Assembly: GCA_011176545.1 (NCBI GenBank)
Contig: DUEN01000030.1
Coordinates: 1 to 34,639, forward strand
Direction of reading: 5' to 3'
DNA: 34,639 bases
From: Caldilineae bacterium
Lineage (GTDB): Bacteria > Chloroflexota > Anaerolineae > DUEN01
Shown in pieces: positions 8,314-17,212 of the stretch. The position numbers and the translations under genes were made by a program. The stretch's first letter is position 1. Every line of letters begins with the position of its first letter. Under the pieces are notes generated by a model. It was not told the DNA's origin, did no database searches, and saw only the letters and a list, made by a program, of their open reading frames with translations.

Positions 8314-9759
8314 TCAAGCCTTCACATGGCCAACTTGCACGTTGCGAAACCGGGCAGGCGCCGTGCCATGCCCGACATGGGCGACCTGTATGGGTTGCCC
8401 CTTGCCGCAATTGGGGGTTCCCCACACATGCCAGTGATCGATGTTACAGATCGCATCGCAGCTCTGCCAGAACTGCGACGTTATCCCCGTATACAGCGCG
8501 TTGCGATATAGCTGGCCCAACTTGCCTCCTTTGATCTCGTAGGCCACTTCCGTGCCAAATTGAAAGTTGAGCCGCTTATCGTCGATGCTCCAACTCTTGT
8601 TCATCTCCATATAGATGCCGTGATCTGTGTCGGCCAGGAGATCCTCGAAGCTCCAGGTCCCTGGCTCCAGATTGATGTTCGTCATGCGGATGATGGGCAG
8701 ACGGTTCCACCCGCTGGCGCGCATGGCCCCACTGGATCGCTGACCCAAGAGAGCCGCCGTCTCCCGGCTGGTCAGGTAGCCCACGAAGATCCCCTCCCGC
8801 ACGATGGGCACCCGCTGGGCCGGCACGCCCTCGTCATCCCAGCCGAAAGTGCCCAGCCCGCCAGGCGTGGTGGCATCGGCGGTGATGTTTACGACCTCCG
8901 AGCCATATCGAAAGGCCCCCAGCTTGTCTAACGTCAGAAAGCTGGTGCCCGCGAACGCCGCCTCCGTACCCAACACGCGATCCAGTTCGATGGGGTGGCC
9001 GCATGATTCATGGAGCTGAAGCGCCAGTTGCGCGGGGCCCAGGATGAGCGTCGTCACGCCCTCGGGACAGGGAGGGGCGCTCAACAGCGCAACGGCCTCC
9101 TCGCCCAGCCGGGCGCCATGAGCTACCAGATTCATATCCTCGATGGCTTCCCAACCCCCCGTGACCTGGTGACGCCCAAAGGAATTGGGATAGGAGCGCT
9201 TCTGCACCTCGTTATCCCCCACGGCATGGCATTCCATGCCGCCACCGCTCTCGATGATCGTCTGCTCCAGGAAACTCCCCTCCGTACTGGCGAAGACCTT
9301 GTCCACGCGGATGAATTCCAGGCTGGCCATGGACACCTTCACCTGGGGCGTGCGGCGCATCTCCGCATCGGCGCGGAGCAAGAGATCGACCTTCTGTTCC
9401 CAGGGGATGGTGAAGGGATCGATCACCACCGGCGTCTCATAGCGTCCCGTATGTACCTCCGGCGGCCCCAGATCCACCCGGTGCGCGTTCACTCGGCCGC
9501 TCGCCCGGGCGATCTCGAGCGCCTGCGCGGTGACGCGGTCCACCTCCGCAGCGGTCAGCTCAGCCGAGCTGGCGAATCCCCATGCACCATCCACCAACAC
9601 ACGCACGCCGAAGCCCTGGTCCGTATGCTCTGATAGCGTGGCGATCTGACCGTTCTTCACGATGATCCGCTGTTCGCGCGTCTGTACAATACGGATATCC
9701 GCGTAACTCGCCCCGCGTCGTTGCGCTAGGTCAAGGGCTCTGGCCGTTAACTCCCTCAC
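8314..9759 (-). CDS. tldD: TldD metalloprotease, catalytic subunit
   Basis: 481 residues with the zinc-protease motif HESCGH (His250, Glu251, His255) in LALQLHESCGHPIELDR and a late Cys451 in TPNCGKGQP, the third zinc ligand known from E. coli TldD. Length and layout are normal for the U62 family. I chose GTG at 9759, six bases after GGGAGG; a TTG two codons upstream abuts the same Shine-Dalgarno and is less likely. The first codons overlap the end of scpB by 29 bases, so translation is probably coupled. The TldD/TldE cage admits unfolded peptides and cleaves without strong sequence preference. The two genes flank a pair of HTH-Sm proteins, candidates for substrates or regulators of the protease. 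Confidence 0.92.
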   Translation of the reverse strand: MRELTARALDLAQRRGASYADIRIVQTREQRIIVKNGQIATLSEHTDQGFGVRVLVDGAWGFASSAELTAAEVDRVTAQALEIARASGRVNAHRVDLGPPEVHTGRYETPVVIDPFTIPWEQKVDLLLRADAEMRRTPQVKVSMASLEFIRVDKVFASTEGSFLEQTIIESGGGMECHAVGDNEVQKRSYPNSFGRHQVTGGWEAIEDMNLVAHGARLGEEAVALLSAPPCPEGVTTLILGPAQLALQLHESCGHPIELDRVLGTEAAFAGTSFLTLDKLGAFRYGSEVVNITADATTPGGLGTFGWDDEGVPAQRVPIVREGIFVGYLTSRETAALLGQRSSGAMRASGWNRLPIIRMTNINLEPGTWSFEDLLADTDHGIYMEMNKSWSIDDKRLNFQFGTEVAYEIKGGKLGQLYRNALYTGITSQFWQSCDAICNIDHWHVWGTPNCGKGQPIQVAHVGHGTAPARFRNVQVGHVKA

Positions 9760-10456
9760 GCACAACCTCCCTCTCCTTCAAGGGATGAGTAAGCTCTCCA
9801 TCCTCTGGCTCGGGATGGGGTTGACGCTCCATAGACAAAGAAACTCCGTCCGGCTTCTGGCCATTCCCAAGCGGGGGCAGGTCTTCCAGGCTGCTGAGGC
9901 CGAAATACTGCAGGAACTGGAACGTCGTACCATAGAGGATCGGACGCCCGGCCTGCTCCAGGCGCCCCACCTCCTCGATCAGCCCCCGGCTGACCAGCGT
10001 GCGCAACACCGAATCGCAGTTGACGCCGCGTATGGCCTCGATCTGGGCCCGGGTGATCGGCTGACGATAGGCGATGATCGCCAACACCTCCAACGCGGCC
10101 GGTGAGAGCCGCGTCGTCAACTCCAGCCCCAGAAACCGCTCGATATAGGGCGCCGCCTCTGGGGCTGAGACAAGCTGCACCCTGTCCCCTTTGCGCTGGA
10201 TCCGTATCCCGCGCTCCCGACAGGCTTCCTCCAACGTTTCCAGGGCGGCTTCCACATCCTCCCGTCGGGCCTCCAGTGCGCTCACCAGCCGATCCACGGG
10301 AACCGGCTCATCCGCGACGAACAGCAGGCTCTCTACCAGCGCGACCAACCCTATGCCCTCTGAGGGTCTCTCAACGCTGAGAGAGGCGGCATGTGAGCCA
10401 TCGGCGCCGTGTCTCGTCATCTCCCTGGCGAGCTCCGGAACGGTATCCTCTAACAC
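9731..10456 (-). CDS. scpB: Chromosome segregation/condensation protein ScpB
   Basis: 241 residues with the two winged-helix domains of ScpB: ALVESLLFVADEPVPVDRL at about 35-53 opens the first, and LSPAALEVLAIIAYRQPITRAQIEAIRG (about 118-145) is the family hallmark, followed by GRPILYGTTFQFLQYFGL. ScpB dimers bind kleisin ScpA and regulate the SMC ATPase that organises the chromosome. ScpA and SMC are not in the window. The start is GTG at 10456, one base after the stop of the AmaP-like gene. The N-terminal 35 residues and the C-terminal 45 residues are poorly conserved extensions rich in Pro and Glu. An internal ATG in this tail cannot be excluded as an alternative start. Confidence 0.92.
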   Translation of the reverse strand: MLEDTVPELAREMTRHGADGSHAASLSVERPSEGIGLVALVESLLFVADEPVPVDRLVSALEARREDVEAALETLEEACRERGIRIQRKGDRVQLVSAPEAAPYIERFLGLELTTRLSPAALEVLAIIAYRQPITRAQIEAIRGVNCDSVLRTLVSRGLIEEVGRLEQAGRPILYGTTFQFLQYFGLSSLEDLPPLGNGQKPDGVSLSMERQPHPEPEDGELTHPLKEREVVREGVNGQSP

Positions 10457-10457
10457 C

Positions 10458-11012
10458 TCACATCTCCCGGAAGGGCGCGTGACGGATACGCACGTCCAGC
10501 TTCCCCAGATGCAACCCCATGCGGTCTTCGACGACCTCCTGGGTGACGGCGATGACCTCCTCCGTCTTCATGGGGACCTCGATCTCGGGCGCCGTCTCCA
10601 TCTCGATGACCACATCGACCCGTCGGCCGCTGGTACGCACGAGGGGGCGGACGCTGAGCACATCGGCCAGTTGCCCCAGATGCCATTTCAGCCTCTGAGC
10701 GACGGATTCGGTGCTGACGCGAGCCTGAGCCGTCCCTTCCAGGGCGACCTCCGCCGCGCGAGGCCGTGGCCGGCGTATCTCCAGCCATAGCAGCGTGCCC
10801 GGCACCAGAATCGCCAGCAGAACCCAGGCGATCTGCCCTAATACGAAGAAGATAGGGCTTGCCTCTTTACCCTGCTGTAATGCCGCCTCCAGCCAGGAGA
10901 CCATCCCTTGAATCGCCATCAGGCTTTGGAAGGGCAACGCCCCCACAAGCACGCCCGCGATCAAGATGAACACCAGAACGATGATAGCCATCAACCGATT
11001 GAAGATGTTCAT
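10458..11012 (-). CDS. amaP: AmaP-like membrane anchor with Asp23-type domain
   Basis: 184 residues from the ATG at 11012, which follows GGGGAG; a GTG four codons earlier is possible. Two transmembrane helices are visible (about 4-29 and 56-78), with a short basic stretch after the second (LEIRRPRPRAA). The C-terminal half (RVSTESVAQRLKWHLGQL ... VDVVIEMETAPEIEVP ... VVEDRMGLHLGKLDVRI) matches the alternating helix-strand pattern of Asp23/DUF322 proteins. AmaP anchors Asp23 to the membrane in Firmicutes and is linked to envelope stress; its function in other phyla is unknown. A perfect -10 box lies about 36 bases upstream, so this gene probably opens the transcription unit that continues to tldE. 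Confidence 0.7.
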   Translation of the reverse strand: MNIFNRLMAIIVLVFILIAGVLVGALPFQSLMAIQGMVSWLEAALQQGKEASPIFFVLGQIAWVLLAILVPGTLLWLEIRRPRPRAAEVALEGTAQARVSTESVAQRLKWHLGQLADVLSVRPLVRTSGRRVDVVIEMETAPEIEVPMKTEEVIAVTQEVVEDRMGLHLGKLDVRIRHAPFREM

Positions 11013-11047
11013 TCCGCTCCCCACGTGGTGCTTATTTTTTCTAGGAA

Positions 11048-11053
11048 ATTATA
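11048..11053 (-). promoter_or_regulatory. Candidate internal promoter (-10) before the amaP-like gene
   Basis: The minus strand has TATAAT at 11053-11048, between the end of the YfhO gene and the AmaP-like start. A transcript would begin near 11041 and have a leader of about 29 bases. No good -35 is seen (TTAGAC with 18-base spacing is the best), so the site may be weak or activator-dependent. It would separate the envelope glycan genes from the amaP-scpB-tldD unit. Confidence 0.45.
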
Positions 11054-11073
11054 CATCACCTTTGAACCCTCGT

Positions 11074-13932
11074 CTAACGCCGTCGCCGGACGCCTATACC
11101 ACAGAGCAGAGCGGTCAAACATATCCCGGCCGCGCTGAGAAGCACGCCCCGCTGGAACGACCCCGGACGGTAAGTGAAGACCACCAGATGCTCCCCAGGG
11201 GAGAGCGCGATGGCTCGGAACAGAAAATTCGCCCGGAGGATCGGCACTGGCCGGCCATCCACCGTGGCATGCCAGCCCGGATAATAAGTGTCGTTTAGCA
11301 CCAGATATCCTGGCGTGTGCAAACGGGCCTCGATCACGATCTCCTCCGGCCTATCCACTACGATACGAGCATCTCCCGCCCGGGCCGGTCCCTTGAGCGG
11401 CCTCCCGCCGGAGAGGATCACCTCACGCCGTGGATCGAAGGACCAATCCGCGATGGCAGCAATGGCGGCCTCATCATCCGGGATGACCCGCGCTCGTCCG
11501 ATGACGAAGAGGCGTCCCAGCGCGTCCTCCAACTCATAGACCTTCACATCGCCCGAATGCACGCGACGTAATCGCCCATCAGGTGAGACGACCAAAGCCA
11601 CGAACTGCCGTGTGCGTTCATCGATCAGCGTCAGCCCACGCACGACCCAGTTCCCCTGGGTCAGGAGGGAACGCAACGTGATGGCCTTGGGGCGCACGGC
11701 GCGGGGGAGGGGAAGAGAAGTCTGGTAATAATTGACTTCCCACACGTCATCATGATAGGCCACGCGCGCCCGCGTTGGAGAGACCGCCGTCCCCGGCGCG
11801 GTATCCACCCCGGCGCGGACGGAAAGCCGGATCGGCGGCCCTTCCGCGGCCAGGAGTGATATCTCTCCTACCCGGCTTGCCGGAGACGGGAATGGCGGCT
11901 CGAGGTAGGAGACCACGCCCACCGCCGTGGCTGAGAAGTCAGGGATGTCATCCAGGGTGATGGACTGGCCGGGCGTTAAGGCCACGCGCCCTTGCAGGTC
12001 ATAATAGACGCCATCGATCCACACATCTCGTACCTTATCCGTGATGACGTAACGGATGCCTGCCAGGTCGAGCATCCGATGGGCCGGGATCTCTTGCAAC
12101 TGCTCCCGCAATCGTCCATCGGGGAGGAGGCGGTTCGGCGGAATAAACAACGTCTGGAACCACGTGTAACGGGCCAGCGGTAACACGCCGCCGTCATAGC
12201 CGTCGATGCTGGGGAGATGGAACAGGAGGGGCAAATTGGGGGCGATGATCTCCTTCATCTTCGCGGCGACGACGTAATCCTGAAACCCGTTCTCATCCAG
12301 ATGCCCTTCAAGGATCTGGCGCATCTCGGGCAGGTCGCCGGGATCATATCGGATACCCGACATGGACAGGAAGCGTCCCGGGGCAGCCAACAGATGAGCC
12401 GGCGCAGTGCGCAACGAGGTAACCGCCTGAGGCGCGGACGGATGGTTAAAGTCCAGGGGCAGCGCGGCGGCAAGGAGCTCGCCGGATAACAGCACGAGCG
12501 CGAAGGGTCCCACCAACGGACGCAATCGGGCTGGCCACCGGGCGCACGTCAACAGACCCCCGCCGGCCAGCGCCAGCAGGACCCATAAGATGACCGTCCC
12601 CCGCCCTGGCCAGCGCTGTACGATCAATAGCAGGGCCAAAGCGCCTCCGCCGCACCATGCCAGGATACGGTGCGATCTCCGCTCGGCGATCCATCCCCGT
12701 GCTTGATCAAATGAAGCCCGCCAGTCGAAGCGTCCGAGAGCCATCACCCGATCCAGCCCCATGCCCGCCAGGAGGGCCATCGCCAGGGCATACCACGTCA
12801 GCCATCGCGGCGGGGCACGGAACAGGGCGAAGCCAGGGAGAGCTTTATAGAGCACGAGATAGAGCGGAGTGTAGCCGCCCAGGGCTAATAGCAACCCGCC
12901 GAGCGCCAACGCCCCCAAGCGAACCCGGATACGCTCGTGTTCCGGATTGGGCGTCATCAGACCAATCCCCGCCAGGATCATCCCTGTGATCCCCACGTAG
13001 GCCAGGTATTCCGCAAAGGCGGGCGTGCCGAACAGGACGGCCGGTTGTGCGGCGTAGGGAGGGAACAGCGCCAACAAGAGCTGATTGGGTTTCAGCGAGA
13101 AGGCCGCGGCCTCCGTGAAGCGCAGCCCACCTGAACGGATGGAGAGGCGGGTGAGCTCCAAGGTCGGGAGGAGCTGAGCCGCGGCGATGAGGACGGCGAG
13201 ACTGACGGCCACCGTCAGCACCCAAAGTGGCGTCCACCAGAGCGCCAACATCTCACGGCTGGGGCGACGTCGCTGGATGGTCTCCTTCAGCGGCCCCATC
13301 AGCGCGTATACCCCGATGCCCAGGGTGGAGATGTAAGCCGCCTGGGCGTGCCCAGCCAGCAATTGCAACGCCAGCACGAGCGCCAACCCTGTCAGGAAAA
13401 GCAAGCGATCCCTGAGATCTCGCGCGGCGATGGCCCGATCGTACAGCAACAGAGCCAACGGGAACCAGGCCAGCACGTTCAGCTGATTGATCTGACCGGC
13501 ATGCCCCGCCAGGTGTCCCCCCAGCGCGTACGTGATGGCCGCGGCCAGGGCTCCAGTCCGTCCCACGCCCCAATGTCGGGCCAGCGTGTAGGTAAAGCAT
13601 CCCGCCAGCCAGACGTGCAGCACCATCGACCAGATGAGCGCCCGCTCGGGTCGCAGCCAGATCAGCGGCCAGTGTAATGGGTAGAGGACCGCGGCCTGGG
13701 GGTTAGCCAGGAAGGGGGCTCCCAGGAACAGATAAGGGTTCCAGAGGGGAAGCCGACCGGAGCGTAACGCCTCGGCCCGATAGGCCCAATACGGCGTGAA
13801 ATAGGCGAAGGCATCCCCGCGGGCCAGCACCTTGTTCGTCAACGCGATGTGTCGAAAGGCGCACACGCTGAGCGACAGCAAGCCCAGCGCGATCAGAGGC
13901 GGTGCGATTCTCTGGCGCCATTTATCGACCAT
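11074..13932 (-). CDS. YfhO-family multi-spanning membrane protein
   Basis: 952 residues from the ATG at 13932; the longer frame starts well inside the upstream glycosyltransferase gene. The N-terminal 550 residues contain about a dozen hydrophobic helices. The first loop (GDAFAYFTPYWAYRAEALRSG followed by LPLWNPYLFLGAPFLANPQ) is the signature of YfhO proteins, which have a GT-C-like fold. The last 350 residues are largely extracytoplasmic with beta structure (YLVLNDTYYPGWHATVDGRP), ended by one more membrane helix and an RRRR tail. In Gram-positive bacteria YfhO homologues glycosylate lipoteichoic acid from a lipid-linked sugar; that role is only a guide here. The gene overlaps the GT39 gene by 11 bases, so both are co-translated and probably serve one glycan pathway. 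Confidence 0.85.
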   Translation of the reverse strand: MVDKWRQRIAPPLIALGLLSLSVCAFRHIALTNKVLARGDAFAYFTPYWAYRAEALRSGRLPLWNPYLFLGAPFLANPQAAVLYPLHWPLIWLRPERALIWSMVLHVWLAGCFTYTLARHWGVGRTGALAAAITYALGGHLAGHAGQINQLNVLAWFPLALLLYDRAIAARDLRDRLLFLTGLALVLALQLLAGHAQAAYISTLGIGVYALMGPLKETIQRRRPSREMLALWWTPLWVLTVAVSLAVLIAAAQLLPTLELTRLSIRSGGLRFTEAAAFSLKPNQLLLALFPPYAAQPAVLFGTPAFAEYLAYVGITGMILAGIGLMTPNPEHERIRVRLGALALGGLLLALGGYTPLYLVLYKALPGFALFRAPPRWLTWYALAMALLAGMGLDRVMALGRFDWRASFDQARGWIAERRSHRILAWCGGGALALLLIVQRWPGRGTVILWVLLALAGGGLLTCARWPARLRPLVGPFALVLLSGELLAAALPLDFNHPSAPQAVTSLRTAPAHLLAAPGRFLSMSGIRYDPGDLPEMRQILEGHLDENGFQDYVVAAKMKEIIAPNLPLLFHLPSIDGYDGGVLPLARYTWFQTLFIPPNRLLPDGRLREQLQEIPAHRMLDLAGIRYVITDKVRDVWIDGVYYDLQGRVALTPGQSITLDDIPDFSATAVGVVSYLEPPFPSPASRVGEISLLAAEGPPIRLSVRAGVDTAPGTAVSPTRARVAYHDDVWEVNYYQTSLPLPRAVRPKAITLRSLLTQGNWVVRGLTLIDERTRQFVALVVSPDGRLRRVHSGDVKVYELEDALGRLFVIGRARVIPDDEAAIAAIADWSFDPRREVILSGGRPLKGPARAGDARIVVDRPEEIVIEARLHTPGYLVLNDTYYPGWHATVDGRPVPILRANFLFRAIALSPGEHLVVFTYRPGSFQRGVLLSAAGICLTALLCGIGVRRRR

Positions 13933-15577
13933 CGGCCCCAGCCCGCTCGATGCGGTATACGACAAAGGAGAGCGTCCCATCGGATCGATAGGTCTTAAAG
14001 CGGGGGATCATGAGGAGGCCTCGTGCAGCCAGCGCCTTCTCAGCCGCATCGCGCTCAGCCAGACGCCAGCCTGGGAATACGATGTAGCGCACGATATGCG
14101 GGGGGCCATCGGCGTCGGCCACCAACGCCTCCGTCGAATCGTAATAGCGGAAGTTAAAGAGCACATCATACAGATAATAGCGCCAGTGCCATCCTAGCCA
14201 GCGATGGTAAAGGACGGCCCCTACGGGCAACTCCTGCTTGAGGAATTCCGCCACCTGGTCGATCCCATCGTAGGCTCCATGATCCGAGCCCACGGGGAAC
14301 CCGCACGCCGCGGCGGTCAACGCCGGCCCAGCCAACACCACGAGGAGCCCCACGCTCAGGGCGACGGCGAGCGTCCGCCGGCGATACGCCCCCCGCCACC
14401 TCTCGCATCGATCCAGGATCGCCTGTCCCCATGCCATCAGCACCCGCCCTCCCAGGAGCGCGACGATGGGAGTTAGCGGCAACAGGTAGCGATCCCAGAT
14501 CTGAAAATCCGCGACGATGTGGAGCGCCATATAGGCCGCCCCATACCCCAAGAGGACCAGATCCACACGAGAGGACACCTCATGACGCCGCGTCCACGCG
14601 CGCCAGGCCAACCACGGCAACCCAATCGTCAGGACGGCATTCAGCCATGGGGATCCTGTGAGATACCCCAGCCAGGGCAGCCATTCGGCGACGCGCGCGG
14701 GCCAGGCCGTGATGGGGGCCAAATACAGGCCGCCGTAGGAGATCACGCTCTGTTTCAGGAAGCCCGGCCGGTCGGGCGGCAGATAGCGCCAATGATCCCA
14801 TCGGATCGCCTGCCAGATCGGATAAGCCACTCCTGTGATGAACAGAGCCAAGGACATCACGGGACGCCAACGTTCGGGGAGGGTGAAGGGAAGCGCGTCC
14901 CCACGAGCGATCAGAGGCAGGCGATGTCCGACCGCGAGCGAGGCGCGAAGCGATCGCGCCAGAGAAGAGGCGAAGGGAAGGGGAGATACGTACTGCCGAT
15001 GACGCGCCTGGTGAGGACGATGGACGACCCACCCCAGCATCAAAACCAGCGGCAGGAAGAGGATCCCCTGCTGTTTGGTCACGGCGGCCATACCGACCCC
15101 TAGCCCGGCCAGCAGCCAGCTTCCATGCATGGCCGCCACACAGGCGGCTATCCCGAAGAATAACATGAGCGGGTCGGTGAAGGCCGTCGGGCTGAACAGG
15201 ATCGCCATCGGCGACGCGGTGAACAGGGCCACGGCGATCCACGCCGCGCGCGCGCCGTATACCCTTCGGGCCAGGACGTAGATCAACGGGATGCTGAGAA
15301 CGCCGGCGATCAGCCCAGGTAGCCGTGCCGTCACCTCACCCGGGCCGAACCAGGTGAAGAAGCGGGCCAGGACGTACAGGAAGAAAGGAGGCTTATCGAC
15401 CGGCACGGTACGCAGCATGATATCCCGACGAGTGCTGATCAACAGCGCCCAAAAGGCATACAGGGCTTCATCTTGATGGAACCGGTGTGCCCACATCGGC
15501 GGGAGGCGCAGAAGCAACCCCAGGAGGGTGATCCCCGTCAACCACCGGAGGGCACCATTCGAGGCCGATCGGGTCAT
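13922..15577 (-). CDS. GT39-family (PMT/ArnT-like) glycosyltransferase
   Basis: 551 residues with about 11 hydrophobic helices. HRFHQDEALY (31-40) in the first external loop contains the Asp-Glu pair (Asp36, Glu37) expected for catalysis and metal binding in GT-C enzymes of the PMT/ArnT class. RLPGLIAGVLSIPLIYVLARRVYG and TDPLMLFFGIAACVAAMHGSW fit the family. Such enzymes take a sugar from polyprenyl phosphate and transfer it on the outer face of the membrane to protein or lipid. The polyprenyl phosphate sugar could be made by the GT2 enzyme encoded just upstream. The ATG at 15577 has a modest Shine-Dalgarno. It overlaps the YfhO gene downstream. Confidence 0.88.
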   Translation of the reverse strand: MTRSASNGALRWLTGITLLGLLLRLPPMWAHRFHQDEALYAFWALLISTRRDIMLRTVPVDKPPFFLYVLARFFTWFGPGEVTARLPGLIAGVLSIPLIYVLARRVYGARAAWIAVALFTASPMAILFSPTAFTDPLMLFFGIAACVAAMHGSWLLAGLGVGMAAVTKQQGILFLPLVLMLGWVVHRPHQARHRQYVSPLPFASSLARSLRASLAVGHRLPLIARGDALPFTLPERWRPVMSLALFITGVAYPIWQAIRWDHWRYLPPDRPGFLKQSVISYGGLYLAPITAWPARVAEWLPWLGYLTGSPWLNAVLTIGLPWLAWRAWTRRHEVSSRVDLVLLGYGAAYMALHIVADFQIWDRYLLPLTPIVALLGGRVLMAWGQAILDRCERWRGAYRRRTLAVALSVGLLVVLAGPALTAAACGFPVGSDHGAYDGIDQVAEFLKQELPVGAVLYHRWLGWHWRYYLYDVLFNFRYYDSTEALVADADGPPHIVRYIVFPGWRLAERDAAEKALAARGLLMIPRFKTYRSDGTLSFVVYRIERAGADGR

Positions 15578-15625
15578 GTACGGATTCCCGCTATGCTGCC
15601 GAAGTGGTCCTTTCGGCTTGCGAGC

Positions 15626-16366
15626 TCAATCGACGAATCGATATTTCAGCAACGTCCACAGGGCTATGATGCCATCCTTGAAACCGATCTTCTTGCCCTC
15701 GGCATACTCGCGTCCTGTGTAGGAGATGGGGACTTCGTAGATGCGATAGCCCCGTTTCAACACCTTCGCGGTCACCTCCGGCTCGAACTCGAAGCGGCGG
15801 GCGCGCAGTGGAATGCCCCGGATCACGTCCGCTCGAAACACCTTATAGCACGTCTCCATGTCGGAGAGGATGCTGTCGTACAGGATGTTCGTGACCAGGG
15901 TGAGGATCTTGTTGGCGACCATATGCCAGAACAGCATCGCCTTGCGCGGCCCCCCAAGGAACCGGGATCCATAAACGACCTCCGCGCGGCCCTCGATGAT
16001 CGGCTTCAGTAATATGGGATAGTCCCGAGGATCGTATTCCAGATCCGCGTCCTGGATGAGCAGGATATCGCCAGTGGCGTGCTGGATGGCCGTACGGATC
16101 GCGGCCCCCTTGCCCTGGTTCCGCTCGTGGTAGAACACCCGCAGGTCGCCGACCTTCTCTTCCTCCTTCAAGATCTCGCGGGTGCCATCGGTCGATCCGT
16201 CGTCCACGACGATAATCTCCTTCTCGAGGACCACAGGGCCTGGCCGCCGCAGCACGATGGCGACGTCGCCGTCGATCTCCAAAGGGACCGCACGCACCCG
16301 GGCGAGGATCTCCCGGATCGTGGCTCGCTCGTTGTATACGGGTATCAGGATCGAGAGCTTCAACAT
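15626..16366 (-). CDS. GT2-family polyprenyl-phosphate glycosyltransferase (DPM1-like)
   Basis: 246 residues. LSILIPVYNERATIREIL at the start, VDDGSTDGT, the metal-binding DAD in LLIQDADLEYDP, and YGSRFLGG are the standard GT-A motifs of dolichyl-phosphate mannose synthase-like enzymes. There is no C-terminal membrane domain, so it is the soluble short type. The ATG at 16366 follows GGAGG closely (2 bases); the longer GTG reading at 16405 would lie upstream of the predicted transcription start and is rejected. The likely reaction is NDP-sugar plus polyprenyl phosphate giving polyprenyl-P-sugar, supplying the GT39 and YfhO enzymes downstream. It is the first gene of this minus-strand transcription unit. 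Confidence 0.88.
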   Translation of the reverse strand: MLKLSILIPVYNERATIREILARVRAVPLEIDGDVAIVLRRPGPVVLEKEIIVVDDGSTDGTREILKEEEKVGDLRVFYHERNQGKGAAIRTAIQHATGDILLIQDADLEYDPRDYPILLKPIIEGRAEVVYGSRFLGGPRKAMLFWHMVANKILTLVTNILYDSILSDMETCYKVFRADVIRGIPLRARRFEFEPEVTAKVLKRGYRIYEVPISYTGREYAEGKKIGFKDGIIALWTLLKYRFVD

Positions 16367-16390
16367 GACCTCCAGGAACTCGATAGCGGC

Positions 16391-16419
16391 ATTATAGCTG
16401 TCCACCGCCTATTGAGCAA
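16391..16419 (-). promoter_or_regulatory. Sigma-70-type promoter for the GT2-GT39-YfhO unit
   Basis: On the minus strand TTGCTC (16419-16414) and a perfect TATAAT (16396-16391) are separated by 17 bases. Transcription would begin near 16384, leaving a leader of about 18 bases that contains only the GGAGG and the ATG at 16366. This position decides the GT2 start codon. Confidence 0.7.
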
Positions 16420-16501
16420 AGCCGCGGGAGGTGGGTCTCTCTTGAGGCTAACGCGTGCACCATCCCGATGTAGGGATACACCGCCGCGTTACCCGACATA
16501 G

Positions 16502-16555
16502 GAGCGAGGCATACCTCGCTCTCAACGCGAAGACGCCCCGCCATATGGCGGGGCG
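16502..16555 (-). terminator. Paired hairpins downstream of pdtaR (possible terminator)
   Basis: Two inverted repeats follow the pdtaR stop: a perfect 22-base palindrome at 16534-16555 centred on CATATG, and 8-base arms around a 4-base loop at 16502-16521 (GAGCGAGG/CCTCGCTC). The run after the first hairpin on the minus strand is only TCTTCGCGTT, so it is a poor U-tract. They may terminate or protect the pdtaSR message, or belong to the dyad-repeat families seen elsewhere in the window. Confidence 0.4.
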
Positions 16556-16583
16556 CGCGATCGATCTCGCGGATAATACCCGA

Positions 16584-17168
16584 TTAACCCTCACCCACCT
16601 GATGCGCCAGGATAATGGCCCAGGCGACCTCCTTCATGGGCTTGCGGTTGTTCATAGACATCTTCTGGATCTTGCGGAAGGCCTCGGCCTCCGTCAGGCC
16701 CTGGCGATCCATCAGGATGCCCTTCGCCCGATCCACCAGCTTGCGCGTCTCCAGGGCCTCCTTCAGGTCATCGACCTGCTTCTGCATCTCCAGGAACTCA
16801 CGGAACCGCGCCAGGGCGACCTCGATGGCGGGCGCCAGATCCGTCTCCCGGATGGGCTTTACCAAGTAGCCTACTACCCCGGCCTCGCGGGCGCGCTCGA
16901 CCAGATCCTGCTGGCTATAGGCGCTGAGCAACAGAACCGGCGCGATGCGCTCCTCGGTCAGGATCTTCGCCGCCTCGATGCCATCCATATCTGGCATCTT
17001 GATGTCCATGATCACAATATCGGGCTTGAGTTCCCTGGCCAGATTGACCGCGCTGCGCCCATCGCCTACCTCGCCCACCACCAGATACCCGAGGTTGGTC
17101 AGCATCTCGCGCAGGTCCAGGCGGATCAAGGATTCGTCATCAGCAATCACGACTCGCGTCTTCCCCAC
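16584..17168 (-). CDS. pdtaR: ANTAR-domain response regulator, PdtaR-like antiterminator
   Basis: 194 residues. The receiver domain (1-120) has the acidic pair Asp10-Asp11, phosphoacceptor Asp55 in DIVIMDIKMPD, Ser82 and Lys104 (YLVKPI). A helical linker follows, and then the ANTAR domain (about 130-190): RKLVDRAKGILMDRQGLTEAEAFRKIQ, then MKEVAWAIILA. ANTAR proteins bind pairs of small RNA hairpins and prevent formation of a terminator, so phosphorylation leads to read-through of target genes. The start is GTG with a G-rich stretch 9 bases upstream. The cognate kinase gene ends 44 bases upstream. RNA targets are not known; leaders with terminators at 19118 and 29463 are the first places to look in this window. 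Confidence 0.92.
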   Translation of the reverse strand: MGKTRVVIADDESLIRLDLREMLTNLGYLVVGEVGDGRSAVNLARELKPDIVIMDIKMPDMDGIEAAKILTEERIAPVLLLSAYSQQDLVERAREAGVVGYLVKPIRETDLAPAIEVALARFREFLEMQKQVDDLKEALETRKLVDRAKGILMDRQGLTEAEAFRKIQKMSMNNRKPMKEVAWAIILAHQVGEG

Positions 17169-17212
17169 GGTTCATCACCCCCCACGGAAGGTTTTTGGCT
17201 ATGCTAGATCGG

